From: Clostridiales bacterium
Lineage (GTDB): Bacteria; Bacillota; Clostridia; Lachnospirales; WQUN01
DNA length: 32,156 nt
Direction of reading: 5' to 3'
Assembly (NCBI GenBank): GCA_031270945.1
Contig: JAISWZ010000335.1
Span: forward strand, 1 to 32,156
The notes beneath the pieces were generated by a model, which was not told the origin of the DNA, did no database searches, and saw only the letters and a list, made by a program, of their open reading frames with translations. Below, piece by piece: positions 14,714 through 22,543 of the stretch. A program made the position numbers and the translations under genes. Every line of letters starts with the position of its first letter. Position 1 is the first letter of the stretch.

Positions 14714-14957
14714 ATGCCATTCCTTTCGCGCCTAGACCCCAAAGGGTGTCTGCCAGGCCGCGCGTCGCGCGCCCTTTTTTCTAAAGTATGCCACAATAGG
14801 CAAGATTGTAAACTCTGAGCTATCAGAGTTTGACACAGCTGCGCCTGGGTAAGCAACGACATTGATTTCTTGCGCTGACGAGGGATTTTAAGGGAATGCC
14901 CGGGGTTGTTTTTTTTTGGTTTTTTGGTTTTTGGTTTTGTTTTTTTATTTTTCACGC
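14714..14957. other. Leader of the LicC-like gene with a T/G-rich tract
   Basis: I see no gene. Positions 14907-14955 are almost only T and G on the plus strand (A and C on the minus strand), made of runs such as TTTTTTTTTGG. The tract lies about 190-240 bp upstream of the LicC-like start. Confidence 0.55.
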
Positions 14958-14987
14958 AAAAAAGCCAGGCATATTCCCCGCCTGGCT
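14958..14987 (-). terminator. Terminator of the transglutaminase-like gene
   Basis: The arms 14980-14987 and 14963-14970 (AGCCAGGC and complement, 9-nt loop) form the stem. On the minus strand it is followed by TTTTTTGCG. It lies about 60 bases past the stop. Confidence 0.88.
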
Positions 14988-15025
14988 TTCTTGCCTTTGT
15001 CTTTCTTGTCTTCTTATCCTATCTC

Positions 15026-15050
15026 ACTTATCTTATCTTATCTTATCTTA
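15026..15050. repeat. Pentanucleotide repeat (TCTTA)n
   Basis: Four exact TCTTA units (15031-15050) and one degenerate unit lie directly at the stop codon (15048-15050) of the transglutaminase-like gene. They are on its non-coding side, so changes in copy number should not alter the protein. Confidence 0.8.
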
Positions 15051-16469
15051 CTGCTTTATCCAAATATTAAGGATATTCTGCGGCTCATTCACGGAATACT
15101 GGATAGAAATGCTCTTGTTCATGGCTTGAAGGACCGACTGGATGTCGATATCCCTGACGTTGAACCCGTCAGCTTTTATCATCGTTCCGTTGCCTGCGCT
15201 CAAGGCGTCTGAAATCATTTTTTTCGCCTCTTCCACGCTGTGAGCCAATGTTCCTATAACGTTAAAGTAGTTCATCTCTTCTGACACGCACTTCTTGGCA
15301 GATGGGACAAGCATCTGGTGATCCTTTGATATTGCCTTGTCAGTCAAGTTGAAGTAGTTGTACTGGACAGAGTCTCCAAGGTCAGGCACTGGATCATCCC
15401 AGGTGACATCAATGTGATAATATTTGCCATCTATCTTGATCCTGTTCCAAGCGTGAGCTCCAGGAGGAGACGTGTCGCTATTGCTCATGCCATAGACCAG
15501 CTCGCATTCAATCCCCATCACCTTCATCAAGAGGTTGAAGGCTGTGCTGTATCCATCGCATACCGCGTATCCCTGCACCAGCGCCCCATAAGGGGTATGC
15601 GCCAGATCGTTTATGTCTGTTCCCTGCTTGTACTGCACAGTTCTTACCAGATAGTCGTGCGCCGCCTTTTCCTTCTCGTATTCGCTCATGCCAGGCTTAT
15701 CCAGCGCTTTGGCCACGGCAAGCAGCATTTCGTAAGCTTCCGCCTCTTGTTCCGACAATCCGGCTGCGCTTCCCGCTTCAACAGCGTCGGCGATCTTGCC
15801 GTACATTGTATAGACAAGCGTAAACGTCAAAGTCGCTTTCTTGTCGCCTTCCACCCTTCTCCAGTTGATCTTGCTTTCCTTGACATTGGAGAAGTAGTCG
15901 ACAACGTTAAGCTCAGAAACCTCGTCATCCGAGATCTCAGCCACCAAGGTGAATGTCGTGATCAGGCGCTCTATATTCCTCCCTATTTCAGCCAGAAGCT
16001 CTTCCCTGGTGTAGATGGTCTCGCCGGGATCGATCTCTTCGTACTCATCTTCGTACTCGTCCTCTTCAAAGTACTCCAGCTCGAATGTCAGAGTCGCCTC
16101 TTTTTCCCCCTCCATCCTTCTCCAGCTGATGCTGCTCTTCTGGACATTGGGGAAAGTCTCAGATACGCTCAATTCGGAGATCTCGTCATCGGATATTAGG
16201 GCTTGGACAGTAAAGCTTGTGTTCAGGAGCTTTATGTTTTTTCCTATTTCAGCCAAAAGTTCGTCTTTTGTCAAGGCACCTCCGCTTTTCGCCTCTTCGG
16301 GCTTCGCCACATTCTCGCCATTAGGCGCGTCTGTCGCGACCTTCTCAACAACCTTTTCCACCACGCTTGCCTGGGCAGGCTTATCTTTAGATTTCATGAC
16401 AAACATCGCCAACGCTACGGTCAGCACAATGATGGGTATCGTTAGTAACAGAGCTATTCTCTTCCACAT
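15048..16469 (-). CDS. Membrane-anchored transglutaminase-like protein
   Basis: The protein has 473 residues. A short basic start and one hydrophobic helix (about 5-25) anchor it, with the rest outside the cell. Two homologous units of about 80 residues follow (about 68-134 and 155-221), each starting ELLAEIG-NI and ending SWRR/NWRR-EG-KATLTF; an acidic linker (EYFEEDEYEDEYEE) separates them. The C-terminal half is a transglutaminase-core domain with the Cys-His-Asp triad in GYAVCDGYS (Cys304), GAHAWNRI (His339) and YHIDVTWDDP (Asp354). Such domains act as cysteine proteases, peptidases or cross-linkers of wall-linked substrates. GGAGG sits 6 bases before the ATG at 16469; an ATG one codon earlier is too close. 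The next genes upstream on this strand encode secreted subtilases, so a surface-protein processing role is plausible. Confidence 0.82.
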   Translation of the reverse strand: MWKRIALLLTIPIIVLTVALAMFVMKSKDKPAQASVVEKVVEKVATDAPNGENVAKPEEAKSGGALTKDELLAEIGKNIKLLNTSFTVQALISDDEISELSVSETFPNVQKSSISWRRMEGEKEATLTFELEYFEEDEYEDEYEEIDPGETIYTREELLAEIGRNIERLITTFTLVAEISDDEVSELNVVDYFSNVKESKINWRRVEGDKKATLTFTLVYTMYGKIADAVEAGSAAGLSEQEAEAYEMLLAVAKALDKPGMSEYEKEKAAHDYLVRTVQYKQGTDINDLAHTPYGALVQGYAVCDGYSTAFNLLMKVMGIECELVYGMSNSDTSPPGAHAWNRIKIDGKYYHIDVTWDDPVPDLGDSVQYNYFNLTDKAISKDHQMLVPSAKKCVSEEMNYFNVIGTLAHSVEEAKKMISDALSAGNGTMIKADGFNVRDIDIQSVLQAMNKSISIQYSVNEPQNILNIWIKQ

Positions 16470-16566
16470 CATGCACCTCCAGCAAGGTGGGTGGATGCCC
16501 GCGAAGCCTTCGCGGGCACTCCCATCTCCAAAAACCAGCTACAATTTGCCCTTGAACGGGACTTAA

Positions 16567-16582
16567 AGCATATCCGGATATT
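16567..16582. repeat. Partial copy of the palindromic element
   Basis: AGCATATCCGGATATT is a short palindrome that begins with the family end AGCATATCC. It lies 24 bases from a complete copy. Confidence 0.45.
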
Positions 16583-16605
16583 TCCAAGCCCAAGACTTTT
16601 GGCTT

Positions 16606-16706
16606 AGTGCATATCCCAAAATTCCAAAAAAGGCGCAGTGAAAGTCATCGCGATGCTTTAACGCGTGACTTTCACAAGCCATAAAATTAATTTTGGGATA
16701 TGCTCT
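16606..16706 (-). repeat. Palindromic element, full 101-bp form (subfamily A), reverse orientation
   Basis: The ends are AGTGCATATCCCAAAATTCC and TTTTGGGATATGCTCT. Inner arms GTGAAAGTCA/TGACTTTCAC and a central CGCG/CGCG make one long nested hairpin. It is nearly identical to the reverse complement of 25907-26007. It ends 5 bases from the stop codon of the subtilase gene at 16712. Confidence 0.9.
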
Positions 16707-16711
16707 TATCT

Positions 16712-19147
16712 CTATGGATTTTCTGTACTTGTCACTTCCACTGCCAGCGGATGGGGCAAATTTATCTGGTCGTCAGGGATCTTCAAAAGCGAAAGCTCCG
16801 CAAACCCAGGAGATACGCCTGTGATGTCAAGCCCTTCAACGGAAACGATTCCAGCGTCAGCCTGGATCATGACAAGCTCAGTCGCGTCAGTTATGCTGCC
16901 TGAGGCGTGCACTGCCAAAACCCCAATGTGTATCGTCTCTCCGACCGTTATGGATCTGGGTGTGCTGTTTTCCCATATGAAGCTCACAATAGCATCGTTT
17001 GCAACAGTGACCTTAAGCGGCGCCGGAAGCTTTATGCTGGTGTTTACGCTTGGGTATCCCAGCCATACGAAGGTCTCTCCAAACGCAATAGCGGTAAGCT
17101 TTCCGTTCTTTTCAAGCTTGGCTATTGACTCGTCATCCACGCTCATTTCAGACGTGTCTGTCGCGTCCTCTTCCTTGCCGCTTGCGTAAACAGCCAAAAG
17201 CTTGAACTCAAAGGTTTTATTTAGTCCTAGGTCCAGTTCTGCCTTGTCCACTGACCACTTGTATTCAACTATCTCGTCTTCTCCCCCGACAATGACCTTC
17301 AGCGGCCCAGGGGTTTTAATGTTTTGCACGGATGGGATCTCAAGCCAGATGAAGGCTTCGCCTTTTGAAACAGCCTCCACTTTTCCGTTTTCAAGAAGCT
17401 TCACTATCGAATCGTCGCTTGATTGCATCTTGGAAGTGCTGGTCGCGTCTTTCTCAGTTCCGTCTTCAAACACCGCCAAAAGCTTGAAAGTCGCGGTCTC
17501 ATTCAGCTCCAGGCTGATTTGGTCCACTGACCACTTGTACTCGCTAGCCATGGGCGTTGGCGTGAGACTTGGAGGCGGGGTCGCGCCTATAAAGCTCACC
17601 ACTCCGGTTCCATACTTTGTGTCCCATTTTCCAGGCCCGTTGTAGCCAGTCTTGGCCTTCAGCGAAATTTCAGCCTGCCCAGGCGTTATGCCCTTGTTCT
17701 CAGATCTCAGCAAAGCGGCCGCCGCCGATACATGCGCCGCTGACATGGATGTGCCAGTCATAACAACTGTTCCGCCATTGAGAGCCGCGCTTGAGATCCC
17801 GACTCCCGGCGCCGCAACGTCCACGTATGATCCGTAGTTGCTCTTGATGTAAGGCATGTCGTTGGAATCAGTCGCCGCCGCAACTATGGCCTGGGACACT
17901 CCGCTTGGGCTCATCATCTCAGCAGGCATCCCGCTGTTTCCCGCCGCAGTGACAACAATGGATCCAGCGGCGACAGCCTTTTTCACGACATCATCCAGGT
18001 ACGCGTTTTGCGTTGTAGCTAGAGACAGGTTTATCACGTCAGCTCCAAGCTCCACAGCCCGCTCTATCCCAGCGCAAACTATTCCCACTGTCCCTTTTCC
18101 GTCTTGCCCCATGACCTTCATTGGCAGTATGGAAACATTCATGCCTGGGGTGTTGTCTATAACAGTTCCAGCCACATGGGTTCCATGGCCATGATCGTCT
18201 GCTGGATCGTCATCCCCGTTTATGAAGTCATATCCGCCTGAAGCTCTTCTTCCTTGAAATATCGAATGGTTCGAAGATATCCCGCTGTCAACTACAGCAA
18301 CAATAACCTCGGGGTTTCTTCCTTGCCCCAAAAGCGCCTGGGCGTACTCATTTCCCGCCAGCCGGTCATATCCCCATGATCCCGTTACTGGCGAAACTTC
18401 CAAGGATGCCGGGACTGTCACTGAATCAGGCACTACAAAAGAAAATTTTCCAGACGCCAGCAGAGCCGCCTCGCCGTTTTTGGCCGCGTCCTGGCTCTTG
18501 AACTGCAGCGCAACAGGTTTTCCCGGCTCGTTTATAACCTCTGCGCCAAGACTTGAAAAGTCATAAGACGCTCCGCTTTTCAACATCGCCAAGATTCTTT
18601 TTGTCTGGTATGGCTTTGTCAAAACCGCCATCCGGGTTGTGTCTATCCAGCCAACATCAAACCCCAAATTTTCGGCCACAGCCCTGATCGGAAGCATCGT
18701 CCTGTCATTGATTATGTCCGGCGCCACGTCGATTGATGAACTCACTCCATTGACTTGGATGGTGCGCGATCCTATCACCATCTGAAGAACCGTATCCGTG
18801 TCTATTATCGTTACCATTTGGGCTTTCTCGTCCCAGAGCACCGTCCCTCCAGTCGCCTCTATCACCGACCGTATTGGAAGCAATGTCCTGTCCTGCTTTA
18901 TTACCGGCGTTGTCCCCCTGCCTGGATCGATCTCCCTCTCCTTTCCGTCCACTGAGAGCATGGGATTGTCAACCTGCATAGTCATAACGGCAAAATAAGA
19001 ATCATCCCAATTTGATCTTACAATCCTAGACAAGGCGCTTATGTAAGAATCATCCGCCGCTTCAGCGATTGCAGGCCTGATCGCTATAGCCTGCAAGAAA
19101 ATGAGCGTTGCCACAAGCATGGGCAACGCGCTCTTGGCATTTCGCAT
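16712..19147 (-). CDS. Secreted subtilase (S8) with stalk domains and Ig-like repeats, 1
   Basis: The protein has 811 residues. A signal peptide (about 1-30) ends near AEA. Residues about 55-180 carry two stalk-type (copper-amine-oxidase N-terminal) segments with LLPIRSVIEATGG and MLPIRAVAENLGF. A short I9-like propeptide region (about 182-245) precedes the S8 domain (about 255-515), whose triad is Asp287 (VVDSGI), His321 (HGTHVAG) and Ser467 (TGTSMSA), with oxyanion Asn404. A Pro/Thr linker leads to three related Ig-like repeats of about 90 residues (536-620, 628-715, 721-806). AAGGAGG lies 7 bases before the ATG. It is paralogous to the gene at 19500. The domains suggest a wall-associated protease; the substrate is unknown. 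There is no LPXTG signal, so the stalk or Ig-like domains may hold it on the surface. Confidence 0.93.
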   Translation of the reverse strand: MRNAKSALPMLVATLIFLQAIAIRPAIAEAADDSYISALSRIVRSNWDDSYFAVMTMQVDNPMLSVDGKEREIDPGRGTTPVIKQDRTLLPIRSVIEATGGTVLWDEKAQMVTIIDTDTVLQMVIGSRTIQVNGVSSSIDVAPDIINDRTMLPIRAVAENLGFDVGWIDTTRMAVLTKPYQTKRILAMLKSGASYDFSSLGAEVINEPGKPVALQFKSQDAAKNGEAALLASGKFSFVVPDSVTVPASLEVSPVTGSWGYDRLAGNEYAQALLGQGRNPEVIVAVVDSGISSNHSIFQGRRASGGYDFINGDDDPADDHGHGTHVAGTVIDNTPGMNVSILPMKVMGQDGKGTVGIVCAGIERAVELGADVINLSLATTQNAYLDDVVKKAVAAGSIVVTAAGNSGMPAEMMSPSGVSQAIVAAATDSNDMPYIKSNYGSYVDVAAPGVGISSAALNGGTVVMTGTSMSAAHVSAAAALLRSENKGITPGQAEISLKAKTGYNGPGKWDTKYGTGVVSFIGATPPPSLTPTPMASEYKWSVDQISLELNETATFKLLAVFEDGTEKDATSTSKMQSSDDSIVKLLENGKVEAVSKGEAFIWLEIPSVQNIKTPGPLKVIVGGEDEIVEYKWSVDKAELDLGLNKTFEFKLLAVYASGKEEDATDTSEMSVDDESIAKLEKNGKLTAIAFGETFVWLGYPSVNTSIKLPAPLKVTVANDAIVSFIWENSTPRSITVGETIHIGVLAVHASGSITDATELVMIQADAGIVSVEGLDITGVSPGFAELSLLKIPDDQINLPHPLAVEVTSTENP

Positions 19148-19157
19148 ATCAAAACCT

Positions 19158-19192
19158 CCTTGAAGTTCAAGGGAGGGGGCAACCCCCCTCCC
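19158..19192 (-). promoter_or_regulatory. Palindrome and hairpin at the ribosome binding site of subtilase 1
   Basis: CCTTGAAGTTCAAGG (19158-19172, odd-length palindrome) overlaps the AAGG of the ribosome binding site. Directly upstream in the transcript GGGAGGGGG/CCCCCTCCC (19171-19179, 19184-19192) forms a very stable stem. No T run follows, so this is not a terminator. It could be an operator or a translational control structure. Confidence 0.45.
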
Positions 19193-19327
19193 TCTCGCGT
19201 CCCAATATATTGTAACACTTTTTCTGTCTCGAAGATATACAAGCTCTATAATAAATTGCTTGCGCCGCTAGCCCCAGCGGAAGCGTTGTTCTAGTCCAAA
19301 GCATCGCGCCCAAGCACAGACGCGTTT

Positions 19328-19359
19328 AGTGCATATCCAAAACAAATTTCATATGCTCT
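19328..19359. repeat. Minimal palindromic element
   Basis: AGTGCATATCCAAAACAAAT is followed by TTCATATGCTCT. Both family ends are present with almost no interior, as in the copy at 4306-4333. Confidence 0.65.
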
Positions 19360-19379
19360 ATCAGTAATGCCAGGGCCAG

Positions 19380-19464
19380 TCGCATATCCCAAAATCAGTT
19401 TATGGCTCAGAAAAGCAACGCGATGACTTTTTTAAGCCAATCCAGAAATTTTGGGATATGCAAT
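19380..19464 (+). repeat. Palindromic element (subfamily A, shortened)
   Basis: It starts CGCATATCCCAAAATCAG and ends GAAATTTTGGGATATGCA. The interior keeps TTTATGGCT and CGCGATGACTTTT from the 101-bp form. It lies 36 bases past the stop codon of subtilase 2. Confidence 0.82.
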
Positions 19465-19499
19465 AAGCGGCGCTCGATCTATGCTCTAATCATTAAACT

Positions 19500-21713
19500 T
19501 TAGCTTACCGTTACAGGAGCGGGCTTCGGCAGCTTAATCCTGTCATAAGGAATTCCGCTGATGTAGATGTTCACCTTTCCAGCCTTGTACCCGTAAAGGG
19601 TCCCGTCTTTGACTTCAGCGATCGAGTTGTCCGTGCTCCCCACGCTGACCAGCTCTGTTACATCCTTTTCTTCTCCGCTCTCGAAAACCCCAATGACAAC
19701 AAACTTCTCAGACTGGCCAGCGCCTATCGCGAAGCTCGCTTTTTCGAACTTGAGCTCAACAATGTTTCCAAGATCAGCGGTGACAGTAACCTTAAGCGGT
19801 CCAGGAACTTCGATGCTGTTTACCGAAGGGAACTCAAGCCATACGTATGTCTCTCCAGAGCTTACAGCTTCCAGCGTTCCACGGGTTGGCATCTTCGCTA
19901 TCGCCTCGTCGTCCACATTCATTTTTGAAGTCTGGGTTGCGTCCACAGTCGAGCCATCATCATAGTAAGCAAGCAATGAGAAGGTTCCCTTGTCTCCGCC
20001 CAGCTCCAGGTTAACTTCAGTTACGGACCACTTGTATCCCAGCAAAACTCTGTTGGGGTTCGGAGCTGGCGTAATCGTAGGAGTGATTGTCACAGGAGGA
20101 GTGATGGTTGGAGTGATTGTTGGAGTGATTGTAGGAGTGATTGTTACAGGAGGAGTTGTTGTAACTCCCTTGCTCAAGTTTATGATGCCGTATCCAAACT
20201 TTTCGTCCCAGCCTGTTGCCCCTTTGTCGTCAACCATCTGCTGAAGCCTGGTGTCTACCTGGGCTGGCTTTCTGGAAGGATCTTCAGCTATTACAAGAGC
20301 GGCGGCCGCGGCCACGTGAGGCGATGCCATCGAGGTTCCGCTCATTGATATAGTTCCTCCGTTTGCCCTTGCGCTCACAATCTCGACTCCAGGAGCGGCA
20401 AAGTCAACGCTTGCGCCGTAGTTGCTGAAGTAGGCGGTCTTGTCAGTTTTGTCCGAAGCGCTTACAACTATGGCTTCTTTCACGTTTGCGGGAGAATAAT
20501 TGCTTGTGTTCTTGGCGTCGTTTCCAGCGGCAACAACTACTGTAACTCCGCTTGAGACTGCCTTGCGCACAGCTTCATCTACTGTTGCGCTCTTGCATCC
20601 GCCCAGGCTCATGTTAATGACCTTGGCGCCAGCGTTGACAGCGCGGTTGATTCCGTTTACCACTGTAAGGTTTGTTCCGCTGCCATTGTTGTCAAGCACT
20701 TTCATCGGAAGAACCTTGATGTTCATTTTTGGAGTGTTGTCAATGACAGTTCCGGATACATGGGTTCCATGGCCATGCCCGTCGGATACGTTCGTGTTTC
20801 CTGAAACTGTGTTGTAAGCGCCAGTCATAGTATAGCGGTTGGCAAATATGCTATGAGTGGTGGTAAGTCCGGTATCAAGCACAGACACTATAATTTCTGG
20901 GTTTTTGCCGTTCTTTACAAGCATCTCGGCAAACTCCACTGAATGGACCCTGTCTGTTCCCCAAGATCCCAAGCTGCTCGCTGCATCATAATTCAAGGTG
21001 AAGTAGTAGTCCGGCTCAACATACTCAAACTCGCCAGAAGCCAGCATGTCGTCATACGCCGCTTTTGCCTCGGTCATTGAAGCGAACTGCAAAATGGTCG
21101 GAGACCCCGCCTCTTCCGCAACTTGCGCGTTGTACTTTCCGTAGTCGTAAGATCCCTTTGCCAAGGCCATAAGCCTCTTGGTCTGGAAGTCTCTTGTAAG
21201 GATAGTCGTGCTTGTTTCCGCTTCCCAAGCAATGCTAAGCCCGAAGCTTTCTGCGACAGCCCTTATTGGAAGCATGGTTCTCTCGTTGATGATCGCTGGA
21301 GCGACATCCATTGTAACCGTCCTGCCGTTAACCTTTGCGGTTTTTGACCCTATGACCATTTCCACTGTTGTCTCGCTGTCAGACAAAGTGACTGTTTGTG
21401 TCGCGCCGTCCCAGCCCACTGTTCCGCCTATCAGCTCTACCACTGTACGTATTGGCAGAAGCGTCCTTGCGTCTACAATGACAGGCGCCGTATCCCGGCC
21501 TGGATCAATCTCAAAGGTTTCCCCGTCGACAATCAGGTTTTTGCTTCCAACGCTCAGGAGCATGGACTCAAAGAACGCGTCGCTCCACGATGAGCTAATC
21601 ATCTCTGACACTTTATCCAAGTACCCGCTGTCCGCCTTTGCCTCGAACTTGAACGCGAATCCTGAGAACGCTATTACCGCCGCTGCGAAAACGGCCAAGA
21701 ACCTCTTTTTCAT
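19500..21713 (-). CDS. Secreted subtilase (S8) with stalk domains and Ig-like repeats, 2
   Basis: The protein has 737 residues. A signal peptide (1-28, MKKRFLAVF start) is followed by two stalk-type segments (about 55-175: LLPIRTVVELIGG, MLPIRAVAESFGL) and an I9-like propeptide (about 177-238) ending GEFEYVEPDY. The S8 domain (about 248-515) has Asp280 (VLDTGL), His315 (HGTHVSG), Asn398 and Ser461 (SGTSMASPH). A Thr/Pro-rich linker (about 518-554) made of repeated TPTI units leads to two Ig-like repeats (about 560-645, 650-736). It follows the domain order of the protein at 16712, but with one fewer Ig-like repeat and a longer linker. AAGGAGG lies before the ATG, and a short CCTTGGG/CCCGAGG stem precedes it. 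Duplication followed by divergence is likely. Confidence 0.93.
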   Translation of the reverse strand: MKKRFLAVFAAAVIAFSGFAFKFEAKADSGYLDKVSEMISSSWSDAFFESMLLSVGSKNLIVDGETFEIDPGRDTAPVIVDARTLLPIRTVVELIGGTVGWDGATQTVTLSDSETTVEMVIGSKTAKVNGRTVTMDVAPAIINERTMLPIRAVAESFGLSIAWEAETSTTILTRDFQTKRLMALAKGSYDYGKYNAQVAEEAGSPTILQFASMTEAKAAYDDMLASGEFEYVEPDYYFTLNYDAASSLGSWGTDRVHSVEFAEMLVKNGKNPEIIVSVLDTGLTTTHSIFANRYTMTGAYNTVSGNTNVSDGHGHGTHVSGTVIDNTPKMNIKVLPMKVLDNNGSGTNLTVVNGINRAVNAGAKVINMSLGGCKSATVDEAVRKAVSSGVTVVVAAGNDAKNTSNYSPANVKEAIVVSASDKTDKTAYFSNYGASVDFAAPGVEIVSARANGGTISMSGTSMASPHVAAAAALVIAEDPSRKPAQVDTRLQQMVDDKGATGWDEKFGYGIINLSKGVTTTPPVTITPTITPTITPTITPPVTITPTITPAPNPNRVLLGYKWSVTEVNLELGGDKGTFSLLAYYDDGSTVDATQTSKMNVDDEAIAKMPTRGTLEAVSSGETYVWLEFPSVNSIEVPGPLKVTVTADLGNIVELKFEKASFAIGAGQSEKFVVIGVFESGEEKDVTELVSVGSTDNSIAEVKDGTLYGYKAGKVNIYISGIPYDRIKLPKPAPVTVS

Positions 21714-21799
21714 AATATCCTCCTTGCCTCGGGTGTCCCAAGGCGCTTTCCCTCATTTTAACCTATCCGGCTTTGCCGCCAGGTTTTTCTTTGATCTGC

Positions 21800-21950
21800 C
21801 TTGCTTTGATGTCTTGAGCGCTTGCTTTCTGAGCGCTTGCTTTCTGAGTTCTTGCTTTCTGAGTGCTTGCTTTCTGAGTTCTTGCTTTCTTGACTGACTG
21901 TTTTCTTGAGTGCTTGCTTTCTTGACTTCCTGCTTTCTTGAGTGCTTGCC
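21800..21950 (+). repeat. 15-16 bp minisatellite
   Basis: CTTGCTTTCTGAG(C/T)(G/T) occurs four times without interruption (21821-21880). Degenerate 16-bp versions continue to about 21950. Frames on both strands read as pentapeptide repeats (RKQAL-like on the minus strand), but no start with a binding site is seen, so I treat it as non-coding. It lies 90-240 bp upstream of subtilase 2. Confidence 0.8.
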
Positions 21951-22543
21951 TTTTTTATCGCAATTATCTTTTATTGCCCTTTTCCCATTTTCCGCTTGCC
22001 AGAGACGAAAAGAACCGCTTTCCTCACAAGCGCTTAATGCGGGCGAACCAACAACCTTTTTGCGATGTTTCATCCGGTATAACAACGCTTCACTATGGCG
22101 GCGCCCTTCCTGCTTCTACCCTCATATAAATCCTCCCCCTTGTTCTGTTCAGAGCGAAAAAGGCTGGATTCCCGCTCCGCTGATGGTTGCTCACAAGCGA
22201 AAACCCGGAGGCTTTCGCTTGATCGCAACCAGTTCCTTATCTCAAGCCCTTTTTTCTTTGGTGCTTTATGTAGGCGCTTCGCGCCCCCTCTGCTTCTGTC
22301 AAAGCACATCCCAAAATTTAACCTAGGCTTTGAAGGCCTGGCGTTTAGTTGCCTCATTTTGGAACATGCTCTTAGTGTTCTATGTCCAGCATAACTGAGC
22401 TGGTTTTTATCTTGCAAAAAAGCTTATGTCGTTTTCAACAGCAAGACCAGCTTGTTGCTCCTCTGTTTTTAAGGCTTTGGCTTTATCTGAAGTTTGTCGC
22501 AATGCATGTCGTATTTGTCGTTGCGCCTTTGTTAGGGCTGGTC
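21951..22543. other. Intergenic stretch before the 114-bp repeat array
   Basis: Short overlapping frames occur on both strands, but none has a ribosome binding site or a familiar product. It holds one degenerate palindromic element (22303-22373). Confidence 0.55.
22303..22373 (+). repeat. Palindromic element, diverged
   Basis: AAGCACATCCCAAAATTTAA and CTCATTTTGGAACATGCTCT are recognisable family ends with two or three substitutions each. The interior holds AGGC/GCCT arms. Confidence 0.68.

Larger units (their letters stand above)
19193..19499. other. Spacer between the two subtilase genes
   Basis: No gene is present. It holds one minimal and one mid-length palindromic element. On the minus strand a TACAAT box lies near 19215 without a good -35 partner. 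Confidence 0.6.

Noticed and set aside
15026-15050. Phase-variable microsatellite in the transglutaminase-like gene
   Set aside because: The repeat lies at and beyond the stop codon, so unit gain or loss should not change the reading frame of the protein.
21753-22085. Minus-strand frame of 110 codons with RKQAL repeats
   Set aside because: The repeats come from the 15-bp minisatellite, the start has no binding site, and the opposite strand is equally open.
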